Positions 1 to 6,390 of a DNA stretch of 9,643 nucleotides are shown piece after piece. The first letter of the stretch is position 1. Every line of letters starts with the position of its first letter. The stretch spans positions 1-9,643 of the forward strand of contig QNCQ01000054.1 in assembly GCA_003645825.1 (NCBI GenBank). The letters are read 5' to 3'. The position numbers and the translations under genes were made by a program. Origin of the DNA: Fidelibacterota bacterium. Its GTDB lineage: Bacteria; Fidelibacterota; UBA2242; B5-G15. The notes below the pieces were generated by a model. That model made no database searches. It saw only the letters and a program-made list of their open reading frames with translations, and was not told the DNA's origin.

Positions 1-827
1 CCACCCCCACCGTGAGGAGTTGAAAACGTCTTGTGAAGATTTATATGAACGATGTCAAATCCCATGTCAGCTGGTTTTACTATCCCAAGCAAAGCATTAA
101 GGTTTGCCCCGTCCATGTACATAATTCCATCATAAGAGTGAACGATTTTAGCTATCTCTTCTATCTCTTCTTCAAAAAGACCTAAAGTATTAGGATTTGT
201 GAGCATTAAACCTGCAACTTTTTCATTCATCTTCTGACGCAGGTCATCGATATCAACCAGCCCCTTTTCATTACTTTTCAGTGGCAGAGTCTTAAAACCG
301 GAAGAAACCACACTTGAGGGATTGGTGCCATGAGCGGAGTCCGGAATAAGAACAAATTCCCTGTTTTCTCCTTTACTGCGATGATACTTCTTCATTATCA
401 AAACGCCGGTCAGTTCGCCATGAGATCCCGCAGCTGGTTGAAGAGTGGCTGAATGCATTCCGGTAATTTCACATAATAGTCTTTCCATCTCGAATAATAT
501 CTGAAGAGCACCCTGAACTGTCTCAACAGGTTGAAGAGGGTGAAGCTCTGTAAACCCGGGCAGCGTGGAAAGAACATCGTTAACCTTTGGGTTGTACTTC
601 ATGGTACATGACCCCAGTGGATAGAAGTCCTTGTCTACATGGTGATTCATAGAAGAAAGTTTTACGAAATGTCTTACCACCTCGGGCTCTGATACTTCCG
701 GGAGCTCAGGCTCTTTCCCACGGAGAAATTTTTCAGGGATTAAATCATCAATCTTTTTGTACTCGAAATCGGGCAACGAAAACCCTTTTTTGCCCTCTTT
801 TGAATATTCAAAAATAAGCTTTTCCAT
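1..827 (-). CDS. gcvPB: Glycine dehydrogenase (decarboxylating) subunit 2, P-protein beta subunit; 3' end outside window
   Basis: This is the PLP-dependent half of the split glycine decarboxylase (P-protein). With subunit 1 it decarboxylates glycine and passes the aminomethyl group to lipoyl-GcvH in the glycine cleavage system. I translated it by hand from ATG at 827. The first 275 residues are visible, of roughly 475-490 usual for the family. Seen motifs are YPLGSCTMKYNP (69-80), LQPAAGSHGELTG (129-141), DSAHGTNPSS (163-172), and HINLHKTFSTPHGGGG at the window edge. K266 in LHKTF is the expected PLP-binding lysine. Its ATG shares one base with the alaS stop (TAATG), and an AGAGG ribosome site lies 6 nt upstream inside alaS, so it is probably co-transcribed and translationally coupled. 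A gcvPA partner is not in the window, and the C-terminus continues beyond position 1. No glycine riboswitch can fit ahead of it. The assignment is firm. Confidence 0.95.
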   Translation of the reverse strand, partial: MEKLIFEYSKEGKKGFSLPDFEYKKIDDLIPEKFLRGKEPELPEVSEPEVVRHFVKLSSMNHHVDKDFYPLGSCTMKYNPKVNDVLSTLPGFTELHPLQPVETVQGALQILFEMERLLCEITGMHSATLQPAAGSHGELTGVLIMKKYHRSKGENREFVLIPDSAHGTNPSSVVSSGFKTLPLKSNEKGLVDIDDLRQKMNEKVAGLMLTNPNTLGLFEEEIEEIAKIVHSYDGIMYMDGANLNALLGIVKPADMGFDIVHINLHKTFSTPHGGG

Positions 828-3442
828 TATGAACCTCTATCCAAGTACTTTGATATTATTCCACTGGCATTGTCAATAACCTCTTTTAATTTATTCACAT
901 CTCTTCCGCCAGCAGTTGCCATATGGGATTTCCCGCCACCTCCTCCATTAATGGCTTTCCCAAATAACTTTGCTATATCTCCTGCTTTAATCCTATATTC
1001 TCTGATTAAATCATCTGTAACAGCAATAACAATTCTGGGTTTGGAATCCTCGATTGTACCAAAGATCCCTATGCACTTTTTCCGTGTTGCTCTCAGTTTA
1101 TCGGACAACTCCATGAGCACCTGTTCACTTCCATTCTCAACAAATTTCTTAATAATGTTTATCTCGCCAAGTTTTTCCTGTTCTTTATTTTCAAATTCTA
1201 TCTCGGAGACATTCTGGCTTACCATACCCCCTTTTTTTAGCTTTTTTATTTCCTCAAGAAGCTTCTCAATCCTCTGGACGATGTTATCTCTTGGAACACC
1301 AAGAGATTCTTCAAGCTTCTTAAGCTGTTTGTCATATCTTCTTGATATCTTAATGGCCTCCAGACCAGTAACAGCTTCGATTCTTCTAATGCCCGCTGCA
1401 ACAGATGTTTCAGCTATAATCTTAAAGAACCCTATATCTCCAGTCCTTCGAACATGTGTCCCACCGCACAATTCTTTGCTGAAATTTTCAATCTCAACGA
1501 CACGAACTATATCACCATACTTTTCACCAAAAAGAGCTATAACTCCTTCCTTCTTAGCCTCCTGATATTTTCTATAATATGTATTCACAGCCTTATTATC
1601 GAGAATTGCACGATTCACAATGTCTTCAACTTTCTCCAGCTCCTCGTCCTTTGGCTTGCCATAGTGAGTGTAGTCAAATCTTAATCTATCAGGAGCAACA
1701 AGAGAACCTGCCTGATGAACGTGTTCACCGAGGACCTCCCTTAACGCTTTGTGCAACAAGTGTGTAGCTGTATGGTTTCGTTGTGTCGCTTTTCGCTTTT
1801 CAACATCAACAGTTGCGTAGACAAGGCAGTCTTCCTTATCTATGCTCCCTTTTTCCAGCTTTCCAATATGGACAATGGAGTTATTAAATTTTTTTGTGTC
1901 GAGGACACTTATCTCAAAGCTTTTCCCCCTTATTTTCCCTGTGTCCCCTATCTGCCCTCCAGCTTCGGCATAAAATGGCGTTTTATTCAAGACAACGTAT
2001 ACTCTATCATCAGAGGTACTATATCTACGTATCACAGCCTCTGATTCCATAGTTTCATAACCTATAAATTCTGAATCCTTTCCCTCTGTCAAAATTTCCC
2101 ATTCAAACTTTTTGTGAGCCTCTTCTACTCTAAAGGCTTTTGCTGCTCGGCTCTTTTGTTTCTGCAGTTCCAAATTTCTACTAAAGCCATCTTCATCAAT
2201 TGTTAATCCCTCTTCTTCGGCAAGAAGTCTTGTTAGATCTACCGGGAATCCAAAAGTATCATAAAGCTTAAAAACATCTTCGCCTGAAATTTTGTTTGTC
2301 CCGCGAGATTTCACTTCTTTAACAATTTTGGAGAACAGGTTCAAACCCCTGTCTAAGGTATCGCTAAAAAGCTCTTCTTCATATTTTATTACTCTTTCTA
2401 TATGCTCTTTTCTTTCTACAATCTCTGGATAAACGTCTCCCATTATGTCTGCAAGAACATTCACGAGCTTATAAATGAAGGGTTCATGCATATCCAGCAT
2501 TCTCCCAAATCTTGCTGCTCGCCTTAGTATTCTCCTTATGACATATCCTCTGCCCTCATTTGAAGGTAGCCCTCCATCCGCTATCGAAAATGAAAGCATT
2601 CTGATATGGTCAGCTATTACCCTGTGGGCCATACCGGTTTCTTCACTGTAGCTGACTCCCGTTATCTCAGAAATAGCATCGATAAGTGGCTTAAAAAGGT
2701 CTGTATCATAATTTGATTTCTTTCCCTGAAGAATTGCGACTATTCTCTCCAGACCCGCCCCGGTGTCAACGTGTTTTTGAGGTAAGGGAATAAGTGTTCC
2801 GTCTGCTTCTCTATTGTATTGTATGAATACCAGATTCCATATTTCTATGTATTCTGGATCTCCTGAGTTTATTTTTTTAGCATCCTGTTTTTCGGGAGCT
2901 TCCCCGATGTAATAATGAATTTCCGAGCAGGGGCCACAGGGGCCGGTCTCCCCCATTTCCCAGAAATTGTCCTTTTCCCCGAATCTTAAAACTCTATCAG
3001 GAGAAATATCTGTCACCTCCCTCCACAATCTCGCTGCTTCATCATCATCCTCATAAACGGTCGCCCACAATCGGCTTTTGTCGAGTTTCCACACTTCTGT
3101 AACCAGTTTCCATGCCCACTCTATAGCTTCTTTTTTGTAATAATCTCCAAACGACCAGTTGCCGAGCATTTCAAAAAAGGTATGATGGTATGTGTCTTTA
3201 CCAACCTCCTCCAGGTCATTATGTTTTCCACTTACTCTTATGCACTTTTGAGAGTTTGCAACTCTTTTATACCGGGGTTTCTCAATGTTAAGAAATATAG
3301 GTTTAAATTGATTCATTCCGGCGTTTGTGAACAGAAGCGTAGGATCACCCTCAGGGATTACGGGAGCGCTTCCCACTATTACATGATCCTTCGATCTGAA
3401 AAATTCAAGAAAACTTTTTCTGACCTCTTTTGAGCTCCTCAT
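827..3442 (-). CDS. alaS: Alanyl-tRNA synthetase
   Basis: Cytoplasmic class II synthetase that charges tRNA(Ala) and hydrolyses mischarged Ser/Gly-tRNA(Ala). I chose ATG at 3442 (871 aa): the family normally begins with a segment like MRSSKEVRKSFLEFF, and AAGGGG lies 11 nt upstream. The in-frame GTG at 3475 adds 11 atypical residues and has no ribosome site. From this start, the catalytic core shows TNAGMNQFKP (about 39-48), HHTFFEMLGNWSFGD (86-100), GPCGPCSEIH (167-176) and VDTGAGLER (225-233). The editing domain has HTATH (H557, H561) and CGGTH (C659, H663), its full zinc-binding set. The C-terminal C-Ala/DHHA1 domain has the glycine loop GGGGGKSHMATAGG (833-846). Length is normal and the editing and catalytic motifs are intact. 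Several core segments resemble the Bacteroidetes/eukaryotic type more than the E. coli type. It follows a 93-nt gap, so it may have its own promoter, and it overlaps gcvPB by one base. Confidence 0.97.
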   Translation of the reverse strand: MRSSKEVRKSFLEFFRSKDHVIVGSAPVIPEGDPTLLFTNAGMNQFKPIFLNIEKPRYKRVANSQKCIRVSGKHNDLEEVGKDTYHHTFFEMLGNWSFGDYYKKEAIEWAWKLVTEVWKLDKSRLWATVYEDDDEAARLWREVTDISPDRVLRFGEKDNFWEMGETGPCGPCSEIHYYIGEAPEKQDAKKINSGDPEYIEIWNLVFIQYNREADGTLIPLPQKHVDTGAGLERIVAILQGKKSNYDTDLFKPLIDAISEITGVSYSEETGMAHRVIADHIRMLSFSIADGGLPSNEGRGYVIRRILRRAARFGRMLDMHEPFIYKLVNVLADIMGDVYPEIVERKEHIERVIKYEEELFSDTLDRGLNLFSKIVKEVKSRGTNKISGEDVFKLYDTFGFPVDLTRLLAEEEGLTIDEDGFSRNLELQKQKSRAAKAFRVEEAHKKFEWEILTEGKDSEFIGYETMESEAVIRRYSTSDDRVYVVLNKTPFYAEAGGQIGDTGKIRGKSFEISVLDTKKFNNSIVHIGKLEKGSIDKEDCLVYATVDVEKRKATQRNHTATHLLHKALREVLGEHVHQAGSLVAPDRLRFDYTHYGKPKDEELEKVEDIVNRAILDNKAVNTYYRKYQEAKKEGVIALFGEKYGDIVRVVEIENFSKELCGGTHVRRTGDIGFFKIIAETSVAAGIRRIEAVTGLEAIKISRRYDKQLKKLEESLGVPRDNIVQRIEKLLEEIKKLKKGGMVSQNVSEIEFENKEQEKLGEINIIKKFVENGSEQVLMELSDKLRATRKKCIGIFGTIEDSKPRIVIAVTDDLIREYRIKAGDIAKLFGKAINGGGGGKSHMATAGGRDVNKLKEVIDNASGIISKYLDRGS

Positions 3443-3453
3443 AAACCAGAATA

Positions 3454-3459
3454 CCCCTT
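3454..3459 (-). promoter_or_regulatory. Ribosome binding site deciding the alaS start
   Basis: AAGGGG, within AGAAGGGGT, lies 11 nt before ATG 3442. The alternative GTG start at 3475 has only A/T-rich sequence before it. The same 9-mer AGAAGGGGT precedes the nitroreductase-like gene by a similar distance. The spacing is slightly long, so this is a reasonable but not perfect site. Confidence 0.5.
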
Positions 3460-3477
3460 CTTTTTTCAATATCACAA

Positions 3478-3506
3478 AAATTACGGTTTGTTTCTATGAT
3501 TAACAA
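3478..3506 (-). promoter_or_regulatory. Weak sigma70-like promoter candidate for alaS-gcvPB
   Basis: This lies in the only sizeable intergenic gap (3443-3535). On the minus strand TTGTTA (3501-3506) and TAATTT (3478-3483) are separated by exactly 17 bases. The -35 box matches consensus at 4 of 6 positions and the -10 box at 3 of 6. Transcription would start near 3470, leaving a leader of about 30 nt with the ribosome site. The region is A/T-rich, so a chance match is likely. I see no terminator hairpin or T-box in the gap, so read-through from upstream is equally possible. Confidence 0.25.
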
Positions 3507-3535
3507 TACTATTTCTAAGACCCCGGATACAGCGT

Positions 3536-4198
3536 TTACTTTGGATAGCCAACAGGAATTATATACAACGGTTCCCCGGTTATATCAAACTCTTCCTCTA
3601 CCTTATCAGGATGAAAAGCCCCTACCGGGACAGATCCAAGTCCTAACGCCACGGCCTGGAGATGAAGGTTCTGTGCAATGTGTCCTGCCTCCATATGAAC
3701 GTACATAATACCTCTCTTCCCATATCGCTGGGTGGTTCTCTCAAAAACAGCAGATATGAGAAAATTAATCGCTGCACTTTTAACTGAATACTGTCCCAAA
3801 GCACATTCGGAAAGAACCCCGGAAAAGTCGCCCTTCTCCACTTCCTGTAGTGCGTGTTTTTCTACCACGTACCTGTATAATCCAGCAGGTATTCCTTTAA
3901 CATTTTTCACAAAGACATAAAGTTCCATCGGATATGTTGCTCCTGCAGAGGGTGCACTTCTGAACCCGTGCTGCTTATCAGTTATTCCCTGAGCAGCCCA
4001 CAGAAGCTGGGACAATTGGTCAAGACTCATAGCTTTACTGCCAAAAGATCTTATCGATCGCCTCTTAGAAATAGTTTCTTCAAGGGACATATCCCCTTTT
4101 AATCTCGGTTCTGGTAATTTTATTACATCCTCAGGCATAAGAACTCCTGCAAAGAAAATAAGGCTAAGTAATGCTTTTAACAGCTTTGTAAGCAACAT
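3536..4198 (-). CDS. SagB/ThcOx-type nitroreductase-family protein, probably exported
   Basis: FMN-dependent nitroreductase-fold protein of the SagB-type dehydrogenase group. Its substrate is unknown. Counting from ATG 4198 (220 aa), residues 1-21 look like a signal peptide: lysines then a hydrophobic run ending LLSLIFFAGVL, with no lipobox cysteine. After it come LPEPRL (28-33), the FMN-phosphate motif RRSIRSF (46-52), LSQLLWAAQGI (62-72), RSAPSAGATYPMEL (80-93), HMEAGHIAQNLHLQA (168-182), ALGLGSVPVGAF (184-195) and a C-terminal IIPVGYP. This start has AAGGGG 10 nt upstream and overlaps recX by 35 nt. An in-frame ATG at 4138 has AGGAG 5 nt upstream, avoids the overlap and gives a 200-residue leaderless protein. 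I prefer 4198 because relatives commonly have a leader just before the LPEP segment. SagB oxidises azolines in peptide natural products, but no cyclodehydratase or precursor gene is near, so that role should not be assumed. Confidence 0.85.
   Translation of the reverse strand: MLLTKLLKALLSLIFFAGVLMPEDVIKLPEPRLKGDMSLEETISKRRSIRSFGSKAMSLDQLSQLLWAAQGITDKQHGFRSAPSAGATYPMELYVFVKNVKGIPAGLYRYVVEKHALQEVEKGDFSGVLSECALGQYSVKSAAINFLISAVFERTTQRYGKRGIMYVHMEAGHIAQNLHLQAVALGLGSVPVGAFHPDKVEEEFDITGEPLYIIPVGYPK
4144..4148 (-). promoter_or_regulatory. Internal ribosome site for the alternative ATG 4138 of the nitroreductase-like gene
   Basis: GCAGGAG sits with 5 nt between AGGAG and the in-frame ATG at 4138-4136. 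It is better spaced than the AAGGGG (4209-4214) before ATG 4198. It lies after the recX stop codon at 4166-4164. Its presence means a cytoplasmic form lacking the hydrophobic leader is possible, alone or beside the exported one. Confidence 0.4.
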
Positions 4199-4784
4199 TT
4201 CTACCAAACCCCTTCTGAATTAGATATTTAAAAACCTTTGCCTTTTTACCCTTCTTGTTCTTTACAAGTTTTAGCTTTTTCTCCGCAAGCTCCAGTGCCA
4301 GTTCCATCTGTTTATCATCAGTTAGTCCTTTTCTCAAAACTTTCTGAATAATTTTTCTGGATATACCCTTTTCCATCAGCTTCTTCCATATTTTATACCT
4401 ACCACCCCTTTTCAACCGCAGAAACTCCTCAACATAAGCTTCCGCGTATTTGTAATCGTTTAGCAGTCCCTTCTCAAGGCAGAGTGCAATAACCCTTAGT
4501 GAAGTTTTTTCATCAAAGCCCTTCTTTCTCAAATGTCTAAAAACTTCAAATTCTGTTTTTGGCCCCCTCGAAAGAAACCTGAAAGCTACATCTTTTGCTC
4601 TCTCGTAGGAATCGTGTTCAAGTAAAACCTTAAGCTTTTTATCATTCAGTTTATCGCCCGCTTTCAATCCAAAAAACCGAATTGTTTGATGCTTTAGCTC
4701 CAGAACATCCTGAGCTCCACCAATATAAACATAAAACAGTTCTCTCTTAATGGGGCTCTGTTCTATTCTGGTAACCTCGCTCAT
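4164..4784 (-). CDS. recX: Regulatory protein RecX
   Basis: RecX binds RecA filaments and usually limits RecA activity. It acts in the cytoplasm beside the nucleoid. The 206 residues are lysine-rich and helical. After an N-terminal region containing FYVYIGG and LKAGDKL, three RecX-type helical repeats are visible: around 67-90 (FRFLSRGPKTEFEVFRHLRKKGF region), 106-141 (GLLNDYKYAEAYVEE then KKLMEKGI) and 167-203 (AEKKLKL then KYLIQKGFGRNVAYKAV). The length is typical or slightly long. ATG at 4784 lies 3 nt after the recA TGA and has no clear ribosome site, so its translation is probably coupled to recA, the usual arrangement for this pair. The 3' end overlaps the next gene's upstream start in another frame. 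The sequence is divergent, as is normal for RecX, but the repeats and context make the call safe. Confidence 0.93.
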   Translation of the reverse strand: MSEVTRIEQSPIKRELFYVYIGGAQDVLELKHQTIRFFGLKAGDKLNDKKLKVLLEHDSYERAKDVAFRFLSRGPKTEFEVFRHLRKKGFDEKTSLRVIALCLEKGLLNDYKYAEAYVEEFLRLKRGGRYKIWKKLMEKGISRKIIQKVLRKGLTDDKQMELALELAEKKLKLVKNKKGKKAKVFKYLIQKGFGRNVAYKAVKSIT

Positions 4785-4787
4785 CGA

Positions 4788-5816
4788 TCAATCTTTAACT
4801 TTATTCTCGTTTGTTTTTAATCCCAGAAACTCCTTTACCTGCTCCTCAATTTCTCTAAATAGTTCAGGATTTTCTTTTAGATAACTCTTTGCGTTTTCTC
4901 TTCCCTGTCCAAGCCTTTCGTCACCATAAGAATACCACGAGCCTGATTTTTGAACAATCCCCGCCTGTACAGCCATATCCAGAACATCTCCTTCGTACGA
5001 TATACCTTGCCCGTAGAGAATATCGAATTCAGTTTCTCTGAAAGGTGGTGCAAGTTTATTTTTCACAACTTTGACCTTTGTACGCGTACCGATTACCGAA
5101 TCCCCTTCCTTTATCGTGGTAAGCTTCCGAATTTCAAGCCTTACCGAGGTGTAGAATTTCAAAGCCCTTCCTCCAGTGGTCGTCTCAGGATTGCCAAACA
5201 TAACTCCTATTTTCTCTCTTATCTGATTGATAAAAATGACAGCTGTATTAGACTTGTTGACCGCACCAGCAAGCTTTCTCAAAGCCTGGGACATGAGTCT
5301 CGCCTGCAATCCAACATAGGAATCCCCCATATCACCCTCGAGCTCCGCCCTTGGAACCAGAGCAGCAACCGAATCAATTACGATCACATCAATGGCACCA
5401 CTCCTCACAAGAGTTTCTGTAATTTCCAGAGCCTGTTCCCCGCTATCAGGTTGCGATATCAATAGATTCTTAACATCCACGCCCAGCTTCTCAGCATACA
5501 CAGGGTCAAGAGCATGCTCGGCGTCTACAAAAGCAGCATATCCGCCTGCTTTCTGTGCCTCTGCAATGATATGAAGCGCCAGCGTTGTCTTTCCAGAGGA
5601 TTCATGCCCATAGATTTCTGTGATCCTGCCACGAGGAATTCCACCGACTCCTATTGCGGCATCGAGAGAAAGACAACCTGTAGGAATGATATCAATTTTG
5701 ATCTTTGCTTTTTCATCACCAAGACGCATTATCGAACCTTTTCCAAACTGACGGTCTATTTGTGCGATAGCAAGTTCTATCGCCCTCTCTTTCTTTTCAT
5801 TCTTCTTTTGATTCAT
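4788..5816 (-). CDS. recA: Recombinase RecA
   Basis: ATP-dependent strand-exchange protein for homologous recombination, also expected to promote LexA self-cleavage where LexA exists. The 342-residue length is normal and there is no intein. Walker A is GHESSGKT (70-77), with histidine where proline is common. VDAEHALD (98-105) includes the catalytic glutamate E100, and Walker B is VIVIDS (144-149). Loop L1 lies around 157-165. Loop L2 runs from NQIREKIGVMFGNPETTTGG (197-216). The C-terminal domain contains SGSWYSYGDERLGQGRENA, and the tail is short and mixed in charge (TNENKVKD). ATG 5816 is preceded by GGGGGAG (5826-5832) 9 nt upstream, one of the best ribosome sites here. It follows thpR by 19 nt and precedes recX by 3 nt. 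I see no classical E. coli or Bacillus SOS box, only an imperfect palindrome just upstream. Confidence 0.99.
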   Translation of the reverse strand: MNQKKNEKKERAIELAIAQIDRQFGKGSIMRLGDEKAKIKIDIIPTGCLSLDAAIGVGGIPRGRITEIYGHESSGKTTLALHIIAEAQKAGGYAAFVDAEHALDPVYAEKLGVDVKNLLISQPDSGEQALEITETLVRSGAIDVIVIDSVAALVPRAELEGDMGDSYVGLQARLMSQALRKLAGAVNKSNTAVIFINQIREKIGVMFGNPETTTGGRALKFYTSVRLEIRKLTTIKEGDSVIGTRTKVKVVKNKLAPPFRETEFDILYGQGISYEGDVLDMAVQAGIVQKSGSWYSYGDERLGQGRENAKSYLKENPELFREIEEQVKEFLGLKTNENKVKD

Positions 5817-5835
5817 TTTACGAATCTCCCCCTTT

Positions 5836-6390
5836 TTAAATCTTTATCTCATATATTGGATAATATTTCGCTCCATCTGGTCTTAACACACTTTCATAAA
5901 ATATAATTTTTTCCACAAAAAAGCTAATCGGATCGTAGGAAAAATTTAAAAATTTCTTAACAACAGAAAATGAGCTATGCTTGTTCTTAACTCTCCCAAC
6001 TGTAATGTGTCCCTTAAAACTTCTTTTTTCTTTAGGATAACCTATTTTTGATATTTCTCTATTTAGAAAATTACTTATCTTTTCCAGTTGACTAATTCCT
6101 TCACTGATTCCAAGCCACAACACTCGAGGGTTTGCCGGTGTCGGAAATACTCCTGTATTTTCAATAATTACTTCAAAAGGAGAAACATTTTTCAAACTAC
6201 GTTTTATCGTTTCTACTATACTTTCAAAATCATTTTCAGAAGTATCCCCTATGAATTTTAATGTTATATGGGCAAACTCTGGTTTTACCAGCCTTACCAC
6301 ATTTTCGAGCCCATGTATCTCCAATCTTATCCTTCTGATTAATTCTCTGACTTCATCAGAAATGGGAGCTGCTATAAATGTCCTTTTCAC
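5836..6390 (-). CDS. thpR: RNA 2',3'-cyclic phosphodiesterase (2H superfamily, formerly 2'-5' RNA ligase)
   Basis: Small cytoplasmic enzyme that opens 2',3'-cyclic phosphates on RNA ends and in vitro can join tRNA halves by a 2'-5' bond. The physiological role is unsettled in most bacteria. The 184 residues carry the two diagnostic HxT motifs, HITLKFIG (H41, T43) and GHITVGRV (H128, T130), in two pseudo-symmetric halves. Other family signatures are the N-terminal RTFIAAPI, the middle GVFPTPANPRVLWLG (80-94) and the C-terminal LRPDGAKYYPIYEI. The length is normal. The start is GTG at 6390, which overlaps the cinA stop (GTGA), with AGGAG (6398-6402) 7 nt upstream. It sits between cinA and recA, 19 nt before recA. 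It is lysine- and phenylalanine-rich but otherwise like its neighbours. The family call is firm; the in vivo substrate is not known from sequence. Confidence 0.95.
   Translation of the reverse strand: MKRTFIAAPISDEVRELIRRIRLEIHGLENVVRLVKPEFAHITLKFIGDTSENDFESIVETIKRSLKNVSPFEVIIENTGVFPTPANPRVLWLGISEGISQLEKISNFLNREISKIGYPKEKRSFKGHITVGRVKNKHSSFSVVKKFLNFSYDPISFFVEKIIFYESVLRPDGAKYYPIYEIKI
5844..5863. promoter_or_regulatory. Imperfect 20-nt palindrome upstream of recA, possible operator
   Basis: Read on the minus strand, TTATC-N10-GATAA, with ATATAT at the centre, is self-complementary at 16 of 20 positions. It ends 27 nt before the recA ATG and lies within the last codons of thpR. Position and size suit a repressor site such as a LexA box of a non-model lineage. 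It does not match the E. coli or Bacillus consensus, and A/T-rich coding sequence can give such palindromes by chance. Confidence 0.2.

Noticed and set aside
870..1565. Plus-strand open frame of 231 codons opposite alaS
   Set aside because: It lies wholly antisense to the conserved C-terminal half of AlaRS, is serine/proline/phenylalanine-rich with no recognisable motif, and looks like a codon-bias shadow.
3443..3475. N-terminal extension of AlaRS from GTG 3475
   Set aside because: The 11 extra residues are unlike the family, no ribosome site precedes GTG, and ATG 3442 gives the usual N-terminus.
3443..3535. Possible T-box or other leader control before alaS
   Set aside because: The gap is only 93 nt, with no T-box consensus, no terminator/antiterminator hairpins and no leader peptide that I can see.
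3536..4198. Azoline peptide (TOMM/streptolysin-like) biosynthesis locus
   Set aside because: Only the SagB-like oxidoreductase is present; there is no YcaO/cyclodehydratase, precursor peptide or transporter beside it.
4950..5465. Plus-strand open frame of 171 codons opposite recA
   Set aside because: It is antisense to the most conserved part of RecA, and its translation shows no domain, ribosome site or sensible composition.
4788..5816. Intein in recA, or a pseudogene form
   Set aside because: The reading frame is continuous, of normal length, with P-loop, Walker B and both DNA-binding loops intact.
5817..5900. Classical LexA/SOS box before recA
   Set aside because: I looked for CTGT-N8-ACAG and GAAC-N4-GTTC forms and found neither; only the A/T-rich imperfect palindrome remains.
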